The notes under the pieces: model-generated
What the model was told of the DNA's origin: nothing
Databases searched by the model: none
Seen by the model: only the letters and a program-made list of their open reading frames with translations
Made by a program: the position numbers and the translations under genes
Assembly: GCA_035943095.1 (NCBI GenBank)
Contig: DASZCN010000027.1
Span: forward strand, 1-45,927
Direction of reading: 5' to 3'
DNA length: 45,927 bases
Origin: AG41 sp035943095
GTDB lineage: Bacteria; Gemmatimonadota; Gemmatimonadetes; Gemmatimonadales; GWC2-71-9
Shown here: positions 39,345 through 45,927 of the stretch, in pieces
Layout of the letters: each line of letters opens with the position of its first letter
Position numbering within the stretch: position 1 is the stretch's first letter

Positions 39345-39790
39345 GCGCCGCCTGCCTCACCCGGGCCCCGACCATCGTGCGCGATGCCGGAGCCGGCGAC
39401 TGCCCATCGGCTCGCGGTCACGCCGACGGCCAGGCTCAGCGCGCCCCACACGACCAGCCCTGGCAGGTTGAGGAACCGATCGGCAACCGCGGCGAGAAAC
39501 CCCACCAGCAACGCACCGACCGCCGAGAGCACTCCAATCACTCCGCGCTGCCACAGGTTCTCGAGCCCCTGGCTGCGGCGCCAGCCGAACAACCCGGCGA
39601 CCGCGACGCCCGCGAGCAGGCCGGCGAGGAGTGGGTCGCCTGCGGCCTCGCGATAGCGGTCGGGGTCCAGCCTGCCCTGGAGCAGCTTCACGATGATCTG
39701 CGCGAGCGTGATCGTCGCCCCGCCCAGCCCCGTCCCCGCGGCGAGGGCGCCGATACCGATGGCCAACGGGTCTTTCGGTGCCGCACTCAC
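39341..39790 (-). CDS. small integral membrane protein, unknown function
   Basis: 149 residues with four predicted membrane helices (IGIGALAAGTGLGGATITLAQIIV; LLAGLLAGVAVAGLFG; GVIGVLSAVGALLVGFLAAVA; LPGLVVWGALSLAVGVTA) and short hydrophilic ends. No family recognised. It is coupled on both sides: its GTG overlaps the lpdA stop (GTGA) and its TGA overlaps the lipB GTG (GTGA). Being locked inside a lipoylation/pyruvate dehydrogenase operon suggests a related job, but nothing in the sequence names one. Confidence 0.75.
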   Translation of the reverse strand: MSAAPKDPLAIGIGALAAGTGLGGATITLAQIIVKLLQGRLDPDRYREAAGDPLLAGLLAGVAVAGLFGWRRSQGLENLWQRGVIGVLSAVGALLVGFLAAVADRFLNLPGLVVWGALSLAVGVTASRWAVAGSGIAHDGRGPGEAGGA

Positions 39791-41178
39791 ATGTCCACCA
39801 CCCGACCGAGGGAGTCGAGCGCGGCCTGCGCCACGGCTTCCGACATGGTGGGATGCGCGTGAATCGCCAGCTCGACTTCCTCCACAGTGTATTCGTTCTC
39901 CCGCGCCACGGTGAGCTCGTGGATGAGCTCCGAAGCCTGCGCGCCCACGATGTGCGCGCCCAGGATCTCGCCGTATTTCTTGTCGCGCAGAATCTTGACG
40001 AACCCTTCGGTCTCGCCTGTCCCGCGCGCCCGACCGTTGGCCGAGAACGGGAACCGGCCCGGCACGTAGTCGAGCTTCCGCTCCTTGCACTGATCCTCGG
40101 TGAATCCGATGCTGGCGACCTCGGGATGGCAGTAGGTCACGCTCGGGACGTTGTCGTACTTGATCGCGTGTGGCTTCTTACCGGCAAGGAGCTCCGTAAC
40201 GAACACGCCCTCCCGCATGCCTTTGTGGGCGAGCATCGGCGGTCCCGCGACGTCACCGATCGCGTAATAGCCCGGGGCGGTAGTCTGCAGGTTCTGATCG
40301 ACCTTGATGAAGCCGCGCTCTGTGACCTGGACGCCACACTCGGCCAAGGCGAGGTTCTCGGTGTTCACCGCGCGCCCAGCGGCCATCAGCACCGCCGCGA
40401 CGTCGAGCTTCTGGGTGGCGCCGCCCGCCTCCACCTCGAGGGTGACTTTGTCCTTGCCGGGGGTTCCCTTTTTCACCTTGGCGCCGGGGATCAGCTCGAT
40501 GCCCCGTTTCTTGTAGCTCCTCGAGAGCGCCTCCGACGCTTCGGCGTCCTCGAGCGGCAGGATGCGCGGGAGCGCTTCGATCAGGGTCACCTTGGTGCCG
40601 AAGGCGTGGAAGATGTTGGCGAACTCCATGCCCACCGCGCCCGCGCCAATGATCGCAAGGGATGCAGGGGCCTTCTCGAGGAACAAGGCTTCGTCCGATG
40701 AGATCACCGTAGTCTTGTTGATCTCGAGCCCGATCTGCGGCAGGCCCTTCACGCGCGATCCGGTCGCGATGAGCACTGCCTTCTTGGCTTCGTACACGTC
40801 GTTCCCGACCTTCACCTTACGTCCCGGCTGGAGGACGCCCGTACCCTTGACGACCATGACCTTGTTCTTTTTCATCAGGAACTCCACACCCTTCGAGTTC
40901 TGATCGCTCACCTTGCGCGAGCGGTGCATCGCGACGCCGTAATCGGTCTTCACCGCTCCCGCCTCGACCCCGAAGTCCTTCGCTTCGCGGAGCAGGGTCG
41001 CGATGTAGGCCGAGTGGAGCAGGGCCTTGGTGGGGATGCAGCCGATGTTGACGCACACCCCTCCGAGCTTGTCCTTCTCGATCAAGGCGGTGCTCATGCC
41101 GAGCTGGGCGGAGCGGATCGCGGCGACGTAGCCGGCGGGCCCCCCGCCCAGAATGATGACGTCAAATTGACTTGCCAA
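39787..41178 (-). CDS. lpdA: dihydrolipoyl dehydrogenase (E3)
   Basis: Re-oxidises the lipoyl arms of E2 with NAD+; 463 residues. FAD-binding GGGPAGYVAA (11-20), redox disulfide GGVCVNIGCIPTK (Cys42/Cys47), NAD-binding IIGAGAVGMEFANIF, second FAD contact YYAIGDVAGPPMLAHKG and the C-terminal active-site base HAHPTMSEAV. The start is TTG at 41178 with GGGGGAAAA upstream; no other start fits the conserved N-terminus. It follows the E2 gene by 11 nt. Confidence 0.96.
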   Translation of the reverse strand: MASQFDVIILGGGPAGYVAAIRSAQLGMSTALIEKDKLGGVCVNIGCIPTKALLHSAYIATLLREAKDFGVEAGAVKTDYGVAMHRSRKVSDQNSKGVEFLMKKNKVMVVKGTGVLQPGRKVKVGNDVYEAKKAVLIATGSRVKGLPQIGLEINKTTVISSDEALFLEKAPASLAIIGAGAVGMEFANIFHAFGTKVTLIEALPRILPLEDAEASEALSRSYKKRGIELIPGAKVKKGTPGKDKVTLEVEAGGATQKLDVAAVLMAAGRAVNTENLALAECGVQVTERGFIKVDQNLQTTAPGYYAIGDVAGPPMLAHKGMREGVFVTELLAGKKPHAIKYDNVPSVTYCHPEVASIGFTEDQCKERKLDYVPGRFPFSANGRARGTGETEGFVKILRDKKYGEILGAHIVGAQASELIHELTVARENEYTVEEVELAIHAHPTMSEAVAQAALDSLGRVVDM

Positions 41179-41189
41179 TTTTCCCCCGT

Positions 41190-42503
41190 TTACAATAGCA
41201 TCGCCAGTGGATTCTCCAGCATCTGTTTCAGTGTCTTCAGGAACGTCGCCCCGGTGGCCCCGTCGATCACCCGATGGTCGCAGCTCATGGTGATCCGCAT
41301 CCGGCGCCCCGACGCGACTTGGCCGTCCACGACCACCGCCTTCGGAACGATGGATCCGATCGCGAGGATCCCCGCCTCCGGCGGATTGATGACGGCCGTG
41401 AACTGGTCAATCTCGAACATGCCCAGATTCGAGATGGAGAACGTCGATCCCGTGTACTCGTTGGGCTGGAGCCGGCGGCTGCGGGCCTTTTCCGCGAGCT
41501 CTCGCGCCTCCCGACCGATTAGGGCGAGCGACTTGCGATCGGCGTATCGGATTACCGGAGTGATGAGCCCGTCCTCCACCGCCACCGCCATCCCGATGTG
41601 CACTTCGTTCCAGTAGCGAATGTGGTCGTCCTGGAACCAGGCGTTACAGGCGCGATGTTTCACGAGCGCCAGCGCCGTCGCCTTGATGATCACGTCGTTG
41701 TAGGAGACCTTGCCCTGATCGCCGAGCTGCTGGTTCAGCGCATCCCGGGCGTCGGCTGCGCGCTCCATATCCACTTCGGTCGTAAGGAAGAAGTGGGGAA
41801 TGGGGCCGAGCGACGTGACCAGTCGCTTGGCGATGGTCTTGCGGATCTGAGTCAGAGGGACGTCTTCGAAGGCCGGTCCTCCCGGAACGACGGCCTGGGA
41901 GCGGGGAGCAGGGAGCGGTTCCGTCCGCTCGGCCGTTACTGCGCGGCTCGCGACGGCGGCCGGTGGGGCGGCTTCGAGATCCTTCTTCACGACGCGGCCC
42001 CCCGGACCCGAGCCGGTGAGGATCTTCAGGTCCACGCCTTGTTCTCGCGCAATGCGCCTGGCGAGTGGAGAGGCCTTTACTCGTGTGGCGTCGGCCGGTG
42101 TTGCACCGGAGGGTACCGCTCCCCGCTCCCCGCTCCCGTCGTCGGGCACCGCTCCCCGCTCTCCGCTCTCGCCATGTAGTCCCGCTCCCTGCTCCCCGCT
42201 CCCCGCAAGCGGAGGGGCGGGTGCTCGCGGAGCCCGAGCAGGCGCCGACGCACCTATCGCCTCTCCAGGGCTGGCGATTACCGCCACGACCTTACCCACC
42301 GGGACCGTTTGACCCTCCGTGGCGCTCACCTGCCGGAGCACGCCGTCCGCGCGTGCGACCAGCTCCATCACCGCCTTGTCGGTCTCGACCTCGGCCAGGG
42401 TATCGCCGGTCTTCACGACGTCACCGTCGCGTTTGTGCCACTTCACCACGCGTCCCTCCTCCATCGTCGGGGAGAGCGCTTCCATGTAGACGTTGGTGGC
42501 CAC
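41190..42503 (-). CDS. pdhC: pyruvate dehydrogenase E2, dihydrolipoyl acetyltransferase
   Basis: 437 residues: a single lipoyl domain (1-80, lipoylated Lys43 in ETDKAV), a long Pro/Gly linker, a peripheral subunit-binding domain (about 140-175, SPLARRIAREQGVDLKIL, GSGPGGRVVKKDL), a second short linker and the catalytic domain ending DHRVIDGATGATFLKTL (His and Asp of acetyl transfer). The linkers contain 7-bp repeat tracts encoding GSGEQGAG, GERGAVP and LPAPRS. The start is GTG at 42503. It forms the core onto which E1 and E3 bind; LipA and LipB from the same operon modify Lys43. Confidence 0.95.
   Translation of the reverse strand: MATNVYMEALSPTMEEGRVVKWHKRDGDVVKTGDTLAEVETDKAVMELVARADGVLRQVSATEGQTVPVGKVVAVIASPGEAIGASAPARAPRAPAPPLAGSGEQGAGLHGESGERGAVPDDGSGERGAVPSGATPADATRVKASPLARRIAREQGVDLKILTGSGPGGRVVKKDLEAAPPAAVASRAVTAERTEPLPAPRSQAVVPGGPAFEDVPLTQIRKTIAKRLVTSLGPIPHFFLTTEVDMERAADARDALNQQLGDQGKVSYNDVIIKATALALVKHRACNAWFQDDHIRYWNEVHIGMAVAVEDGLITPVIRYADRKSLALIGREARELAEKARSRRLQPNEYTGSTFSISNLGMFEIDQFTAVINPPEAGILAIGSIVPKAVVVDGQVASGRRMRITMSCDHRVIDGATGATFLKTLKQMLENPLAMLL
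41897..41917. repeat. 7-bp repeat, 3 units, second linker of the E2 gene
   Basis: GGGAGCG, GGGAGCA, GGGAGCG on the plus strand, read in the gene as LPAPRS. Confidence 0.8.
42117..42206. repeat. three 7-bp repeat tracts in the first linker of the E2 gene
   Basis: Tracts at 42117-42137 (three perfect CGCTCCC), 42150-42170 (one CGCTCCC and two CGCTCTC) and 42183-42206. They account for most of the linker between the lipoyl and E3-binding domains and are oriented opposite to the tract at 41897. Confidence 0.85.
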
Positions 42504-42519
42504 GGGGAAGGGGGGACGG

Positions 42520-43503
42520 TCAGTCGAGGTACAGCACGCGGCGCGCAGCGGCGACCACGCGCTCGGCGCTCGGCTTCGCCAGGCGCTCGAGCTGCTTGTT
42601 GTAGGGCATCGGTACGTCGGCCTGCGTCACCCGCAGCACCGGTGCGTCGAGCTGGTCGAACGCGTCGCGCTGGATGACATCCACGACCTGCGCTCCGATG
42701 CCGCAGTGCGGCCATCCCTCCTCGACCACGACCGCGCGGTTGGTGCGCGCCACCGACGCGAGGATGGCCGCTTCGTCGAGCGGGCGCAGCGTGCGAAGGT
42801 CGAGTACCTCGGCCGAGACACCCTCGTGCTCGGCGAGCTGCTCGGCGGCCTTGAGCGCGACGCTCACGGTCTTCGAGTGGCACACGATGGTGACGTCCCG
42901 GCCCGGCCGCTTCACATCGGCCTGCCCGATGGGCACGACGTGCTCGCCTTCCGGCACATCGCCCTTCAGGTTGTACAGCATCTCGCCCTCGAGCACGATG
43001 ACCGGGTTGTTGTCACGGATCGCCGACTTGAGCAGGCCCTTCGCGTCGGCCGGCGTCGCGGGCGCCACCACCTTCAGACCCGGGATGTGCGCGAGCCAGG
43101 ATTCCCATGCCTGGGAGTGCTGCGCGGCAAGCTGGAGTGCGGCGCCGTTCGGTCCCCGAAACACGATGGGGACCGGGATCTGGCCCCCCGATTCGTACAG
43201 GATCTTCGCGGCCGAGTTGACGATCTGATCGAGCGCGAGCACCGCGAAGTTCCACGTCATGAACTCGACCACCGGGCGCAGGCCCGCCATGGCGGCCCCC
43301 ACGCCGATCCCCGCGAAGCCCAACTCCGCGATGGGCGTGTCGACCACGCGCGTCGGCCCGAATTCCTCCAGCAACCCCCGGCTCACCTTGTAGGCGCCCT
43401 GATAGACGCCGACCTCCTCGCCGAGGAGAAACACGTCGGGGTCGCGCTGCATCTCCTCGCGCAGCGCCTGATTGAGCGCATCACGGTACGTGAGCGTGGC
43501 CAT
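42520..43503 (-). CDS. pdhB: pyruvate dehydrogenase E1 subunit beta
   Basis: 327-residue beta subunit of the heterotetrameric E1, forming the TPP site with E1 alpha. Motifs: TYRDALNQALREEM, FLLGEEVGVYQGAYKVSRGL, DTPIAELGFAGIGVGAAMAGLRPVVEFM (TPP-contact Glu and the family core), PIVFRGPNG, HSQAWESW, VVEEGWPHCGIGAQV and VPMPYNKQLE at the end. The ATG at 43503 overlaps the E1 alpha stop by 1 nt (TGATG); a TTG one codon upstream is less likely. Followed by E2 after 16 nt. Confidence 0.96.
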   Translation of the reverse strand: MATLTYRDALNQALREEMQRDPDVFLLGEEVGVYQGAYKVSRGLLEEFGPTRVVDTPIAELGFAGIGVGAAMAGLRPVVEFMTWNFAVLALDQIVNSAAKILYESGGQIPVPIVFRGPNGAALQLAAQHSQAWESWLAHIPGLKVVAPATPADAKGLLKSAIRDNNPVIVLEGEMLYNLKGDVPEGEHVVPIGQADVKRPGRDVTIVCHSKTVSVALKAAEQLAEHEGVSAEVLDLRTLRPLDEAAILASVARTNRAVVVEEGWPHCGIGAQVVDVIQRDAFDQLDAPVLRVTQADVPMPYNKQLERLAKPSAERVVAAARRVLYLD

Positions 43504-44501
43504 CAATCCACGAGTACGTGGGTGGTGAGCTCGGCGGGGTCGGGGTCCGGGCTCTCGTCCGCAAAGCGGACGGCCTCGTCCACTTCCTTGCGAATCTCGG
43601 CGTCGAGGGCGTCGAGGCCGGCCTGATCGAGCACGGCCTCGTCTTTGAGCTTCATCGCGAGCTGGGCGATCGGGTCGCGTTTACGCTGCTCCTCTACCTC
43701 CTCTTTGGTGCGATACACGCCGTGCAGAGGATCGGACATCGAGTGACCCATGTACCGGTACGTCCGGACCTCGAGCAGCGTCGGGTGCCCGCGCTTTCGT
43801 GCCCGTTCGACGGCCCGACGCGTGGCGTCGTACACCGCAAGCGCATCCATGCCGTCCACCAGCTCCGCCGCCATGTCGTAGCTGCACGCGTGCTCCACCA
43901 CATCCGTGACGGCGGCGACCCGCTCGAAGGCCGTGCCCATGCCGTAGCGGTTGTTCTCGCAGCAGAAGATCACCGGCAGCTTGTAGACCGAGGCCATGTT
44001 GAGTGCTTCGTGGAAGGCGCCGATGTTGACGGCGGCCTCCCCGAAGTAACAGATACAAACCTGATCGCCCCCCCGATAGCGAATCGCGAACCCGAGGCCG
44101 GCTGCGAGCGGAATGTGACCGCCGACGATGCCGTGGCCCCCCATGAACCGCCTGCCCGCGTCGAACAGGTGCATCGATCCACCCTTTCCCTTCGAGCACC
44201 CGGTCGCCTTTCCGAACAACTCGGCCATCACCGCCCCCGGAGGCACGCCACGTACCAGCGCCTGGCCGTGCTCCCGGTACGAGGAAATCACATAGTCGTC
44301 GTCGCGCAACGCGCCGAGCGAGCCGACCGCAACGGCTTCCTGCCCGATGTACAGATGACAGAAGCCGCCGATCTTGCCCAAGGCATAGGCCTCGGCGGCC
44401 TTTTCTTCGAAGCGGCGAATGAGGAGCATCTGACGCAGCATCCGCCGCTCCACGTCCGAGGACGCGCTCTGGTTCGTGGACTGTGCGGTCGCGGTGGCCA
44501 T
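43503..44501 (-). CDS. pdhA: pyruvate dehydrogenase E1 subunit alpha
   Basis: 332-residue alpha subunit: RMLLIRRFEE-like MLLIRRFEEKAAEAYALGKIGGF, GQEAVAVG, YREHGQALVRG, GKGGSMHLF, GGHGIVGGHIPLAAG, the TPP motif, then YRYMGHSMSDP (the phosphorylation-loop equivalent). The TPP motif, normally GDGxxNxG, reads GEAAVNIG, with Glu in place of the Mg-binding Asp; the closing CENN is intact. Function is still likely. The ATG at 44501 follows lipA by 16 nt. It could also act on other 2-oxoacids, but association with lipA/lipB, E2 and E3 favours pyruvate. Confidence 0.93.
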   Translation of the reverse strand: MATATAQSTNQSASSDVERRMLRQMLLIRRFEEKAAEAYALGKIGGFCHLYIGQEAVAVGSLGALRDDDYVISSYREHGQALVRGVPPGAVMAELFGKATGCSKGKGGSMHLFDAGRRFMGGHGIVGGHIPLAAGLGFAIRYRGGDQVCICYFGEAAVNIGAFHEALNMASVYKLPVIFCCENNRYGMGTAFERVAAVTDVVEHACSYDMAAELVDGMDALAVYDATRRAVERARKRGHPTLLEVRTYRYMGHSMSDPLHGVYRTKEEVEEQRKRDPIAQLAMKLKDEAVLDQAGLDALDAEIRKEVDEAVRFADESPDPDPAELTTHVLVD

Positions 44502-44517
44502 GACGGTCAGGGGCCGA

Positions 44518-45405
44518 TCAGCGGGACGCGGTCGCGCGCTCGACCTGCTCCCAGGCGTGGTAGCTCGACCGCACGAGCGGGCCCGCCTCCACGTGGCGAT
44601 AGCCCATCGCGGTGCCGAGGCGGCGCAGCTCGGCGAACTCGTCGGGCCGGTAGTAGCGCGCGATGGGGAGGTGTTGACTCGACGGGCGGAGGTATTGGCC
44701 GATGGTCAGGATGTCCACGCCCTGAGTCCGCAGATCGCGCATGGCGACGAGGAGCTCGTCCCACTCTTCACCGAGACCGCAGATGAGTCCCGACTTCGTG
44801 AGGAGGCTCGGATCGAGCGCCTTGGCCCGGCGCAGCAGCTCCAGGGCTCGCGGATAGCGTCCGCCCGGCCGCGCCAGGCGGTACAACCGCTCGACCGTTT
44901 CGAGATTGTGATTCAGGATATCGGGCTTCGCGTCGACGACGATGCCCAGGGCTCGTTCGCTGCCCTTGAAGTCGGGGATGAGTACCTCGACGGACGTGCC
45001 GGGTGTGCGTGCCCGAATCTCGGCGATCGCGGCCGCGAAGATCTCGGCGCCGCCGTTCGGCAGGTCGTCCCGATCCACGCTCGTGATGACGACGTGCCGC
45101 AAGCCCATCCGCTCCACCGCGGTGGCGAGCCGGGCGGGCTCATCCCGGTCGAGCGCGGCAGGCGTCCCGTGGGCGACGGCGCAATACGCACAGTTCCGAG
45201 TGCAGACGTCGCCCAGGATCATGAACGTCGCCGCGCGGTGCTCCCAGCACTCCCCGATGTTCGGGCAGTGGGCCTCTTCGCAGACCGTGTGCAGCGCCAG
45301 ATCCCGCATCAGATGCTTGAGCTCGGAGTAATTCGGCCCTCCCGGGGCCGGTACCTTGAGCCATGCGGGTTTACGGGCGGCGAGCTGGGTGAGCGTTGTA
45401 GCCAT
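44518..45405 (-). CDS. lipA: lipoyl synthase
   Basis: Radical-SAM enzyme that inserts two sulfurs into octanoyl-E2; 295 residues. Auxiliary cluster Cys42, Cys47 and Cys53 (CEEAHCPNIGEC), radical-SAM cluster CTRNCAYC (Cys68, 72, 75), GLICGLGEEWDELL, TIGQYLRPSSQHLPIARYY and the C-terminal RSSYHA, whose Ser binds the auxiliary cluster. All ligands are present. It is the first gene of the pyruvate dehydrogenase operon. AAGATA (TATCTT on the minus strand) at 45416-45421 is 10 nt before the ATG and no SD is seen, so the transcript may be nearly leaderless. Confidence 0.97.
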   Translation of the reverse strand: MATTLTQLAARKPAWLKVPAPGGPNYSELKHLMRDLALHTVCEEAHCPNIGECWEHRAATFMILGDVCTRNCAYCAVAHGTPAALDRDEPARLATAVERMGLRHVVITSVDRDDLPNGGAEIFAAAIAEIRARTPGTSVEVLIPDFKGSERALGIVVDAKPDILNHNLETVERLYRLARPGGRYPRALELLRRAKALDPSLLTKSGLICGLGEEWDELLVAMRDLRTQGVDILTIGQYLRPSSQHLPIARYYRPDEFAELRRLGTAMGYRHVEAGPLVRSSYHAWEQVERATASR

Positions 45406-45415
45406 GAAGAATGGG

Positions 45416-45421
45416 AAGATA
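45416..45421 (-). promoter_or_regulatory. candidate -10 of the lipA-pdh operon
   Basis: TATCTT on the minus strand, identical to the antiporter -10. The -35 is unclear (TTGCCA with a 15-nt spacer is the best). Confidence 0.4.
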
Positions 45422-45453
45422 GCGGAGCCGGAGAGGTGGCAAAAGACCGAAAT

Positions 45454-45927
45454 TCAACTGGACGGTTGATCGCCGGCTGGCCGCTGTTTCAGGCGACGCA
45501 GCTCGTCCTCCAGCTCTGTGGTCGTGGACAACAGCCCGTCCGCAATGTCGGCGAGCTCCTCGGCGTCGCGCCACTGGCGTTCCAGCTCAGCGACTTCCGC
45601 GCGCTCGTCCACCGCCATCTCGAGGGCCAGGCGCCGCTCGGGCGCGAGGCTCCGGAGGGTGAGCTCGCGGCGGGCGACGTCGCGAATCAGCTGCTCGGGT
45701 CCTCCGGCCCCGGCAACCAGGCGCGCCGCGTCCTCCACGCGCTGTCGGCCCGCGCGAGCGAGCGCCAGGTAGGTCAACCCCTGTCGCAAGGCCAGCTGCG
45801 CGTCGCGCCCCACGAGCATCGCACCTTCGGCGTGGCAGCTGGGGCAGCTCAAGATCAGGGCGACATCCGACTGGGCTTGCCCGACTACGCGCGCGTACGC
45901 GACGTGCCGGGCGCGGAGCTCGAGCAC
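45454..45927 (-). CDS. coiled-coil protein with a CxxC motif, 5' end beyond window
   Basis: At least 157 residues; the frame runs off the right edge, so the N-terminus is unknown (the GTG at the very edge is probably internal). A CPSCHAEG motif near visible residue 28 suggests half of a zinc ribbon, followed by long helices rich in Ala, Arg, Glu and Leu (LAPERRLALEMAVDERAEV, AELERQWRDAEELADIADGLL, ELEDELRRLKQRP), predicted coiled coil. No family recognised. It ends 49 nt before the lipA start and may end in readthrough or a weak terminator; none is visible in the gap. Confidence 0.65.
   Translation of the reverse strand: MLELRARHVAYARVVGQAQSDVALILSCPSCHAEGAMLVGRDAQLALRQGLTYLALARAGRQRVEDAARLVAGAGGPEQLIRDVARRELTLRSLAPERRLALEMAVDERAEVAELERQWRDAEELADIADGLLSTTTELEDELRRLKQRPAGDQPSS

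Noticed and set aside
42117..42206. CRISPR-like array from regularly spaced repeats
   Set aside because: Units are 7 bp, contiguous, and lie inside an open, conserved coding frame with no spacers.

Overview
This is a GC-rich segment from a didermic bacterium. It carries a Kdo transferase for LPS, three SusC/SusD-type outer-membrane receptor pairs and many lipoproteins. High GC together with SusC/SusD pairs that have no carbohydrate-active enzymes nearby points to Gemmatimonadota rather than Bacteroidota. That assignment is inference from gene content; no rRNA or other marker was available to test it.

Layout. (1) 1-1660, minus strand: a DsbA-like thiol oxidoreductase translationally coupled to a Kdo transferase (waaA) cut by the window edge. 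(2) 2019-8607: SusC1-SusD1, a tandem pair of paralogous small secreted proteins, and a convergent lipoprotein. (3) 8657-19313: two tandem copies of one module. Each copy has a conserved 31-nt promoter-proximal block, a short Cys-rich leader ORF with a strong ribosome binding site, SusC, SusD, a terminator, and a convergent gene for a stand-alone TonB plug domain. This is the least ordinary part of the window. (4) 19480-21500: TPM-domain protein, nucleotidyltransferase, LemA. (5) 21583-29574, minus: M23 peptidase, then dnaE-accA-ricT-metG. (6) 29648-33597, plus: CPA2 antiporter, lipoprotein, PorV-like outer-membrane protein, predicted aminopeptidase. (7) 33598-34097: repeats around a broken four-helix-bundle (S23/IVP) gene. 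(8) 34098-36552, minus: glutamate dehydrogenase and a TPR protein; 36636-37970, plus: M20 dipeptidase. (9) 37979-45405, minus: a complete pyruvate dehydrogenase and lipoylation operon (lipA, E1 alpha, E1 beta, E2, E3, a membrane protein, lipB) followed by a YuiH-type molybdoenzyme. (10) 45454 to the end: a partial Cys-containing coiled-coil protein.

How the genes work together. The SusC/SusD pairs should form TonB-dependent importers for unidentified oligomers. Their leader peptides and shared upstream block suggest common transcriptional or attenuation control, and the plug-only proteins may be accessory periplasmic partners. The lipA-to-lipB operon makes the pyruvate dehydrogenase complex and its cofactor-attachment enzymes as one coupled unit. 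Several operon-leading genes have a -10 box only 8-13 nt before the start codon and no Shine-Dalgarno sequence, so near-leaderless mRNAs look common here. Two kinds of dispersed short repeat are present: a 7-bp GGGAGC(A/G/C) tandem repeat inside coding linkers, and a GGCGG(T/C)TAG-like repeat in intergenic sites. No tRNA, rRNA, CRISPR array or insertion sequence was seen.
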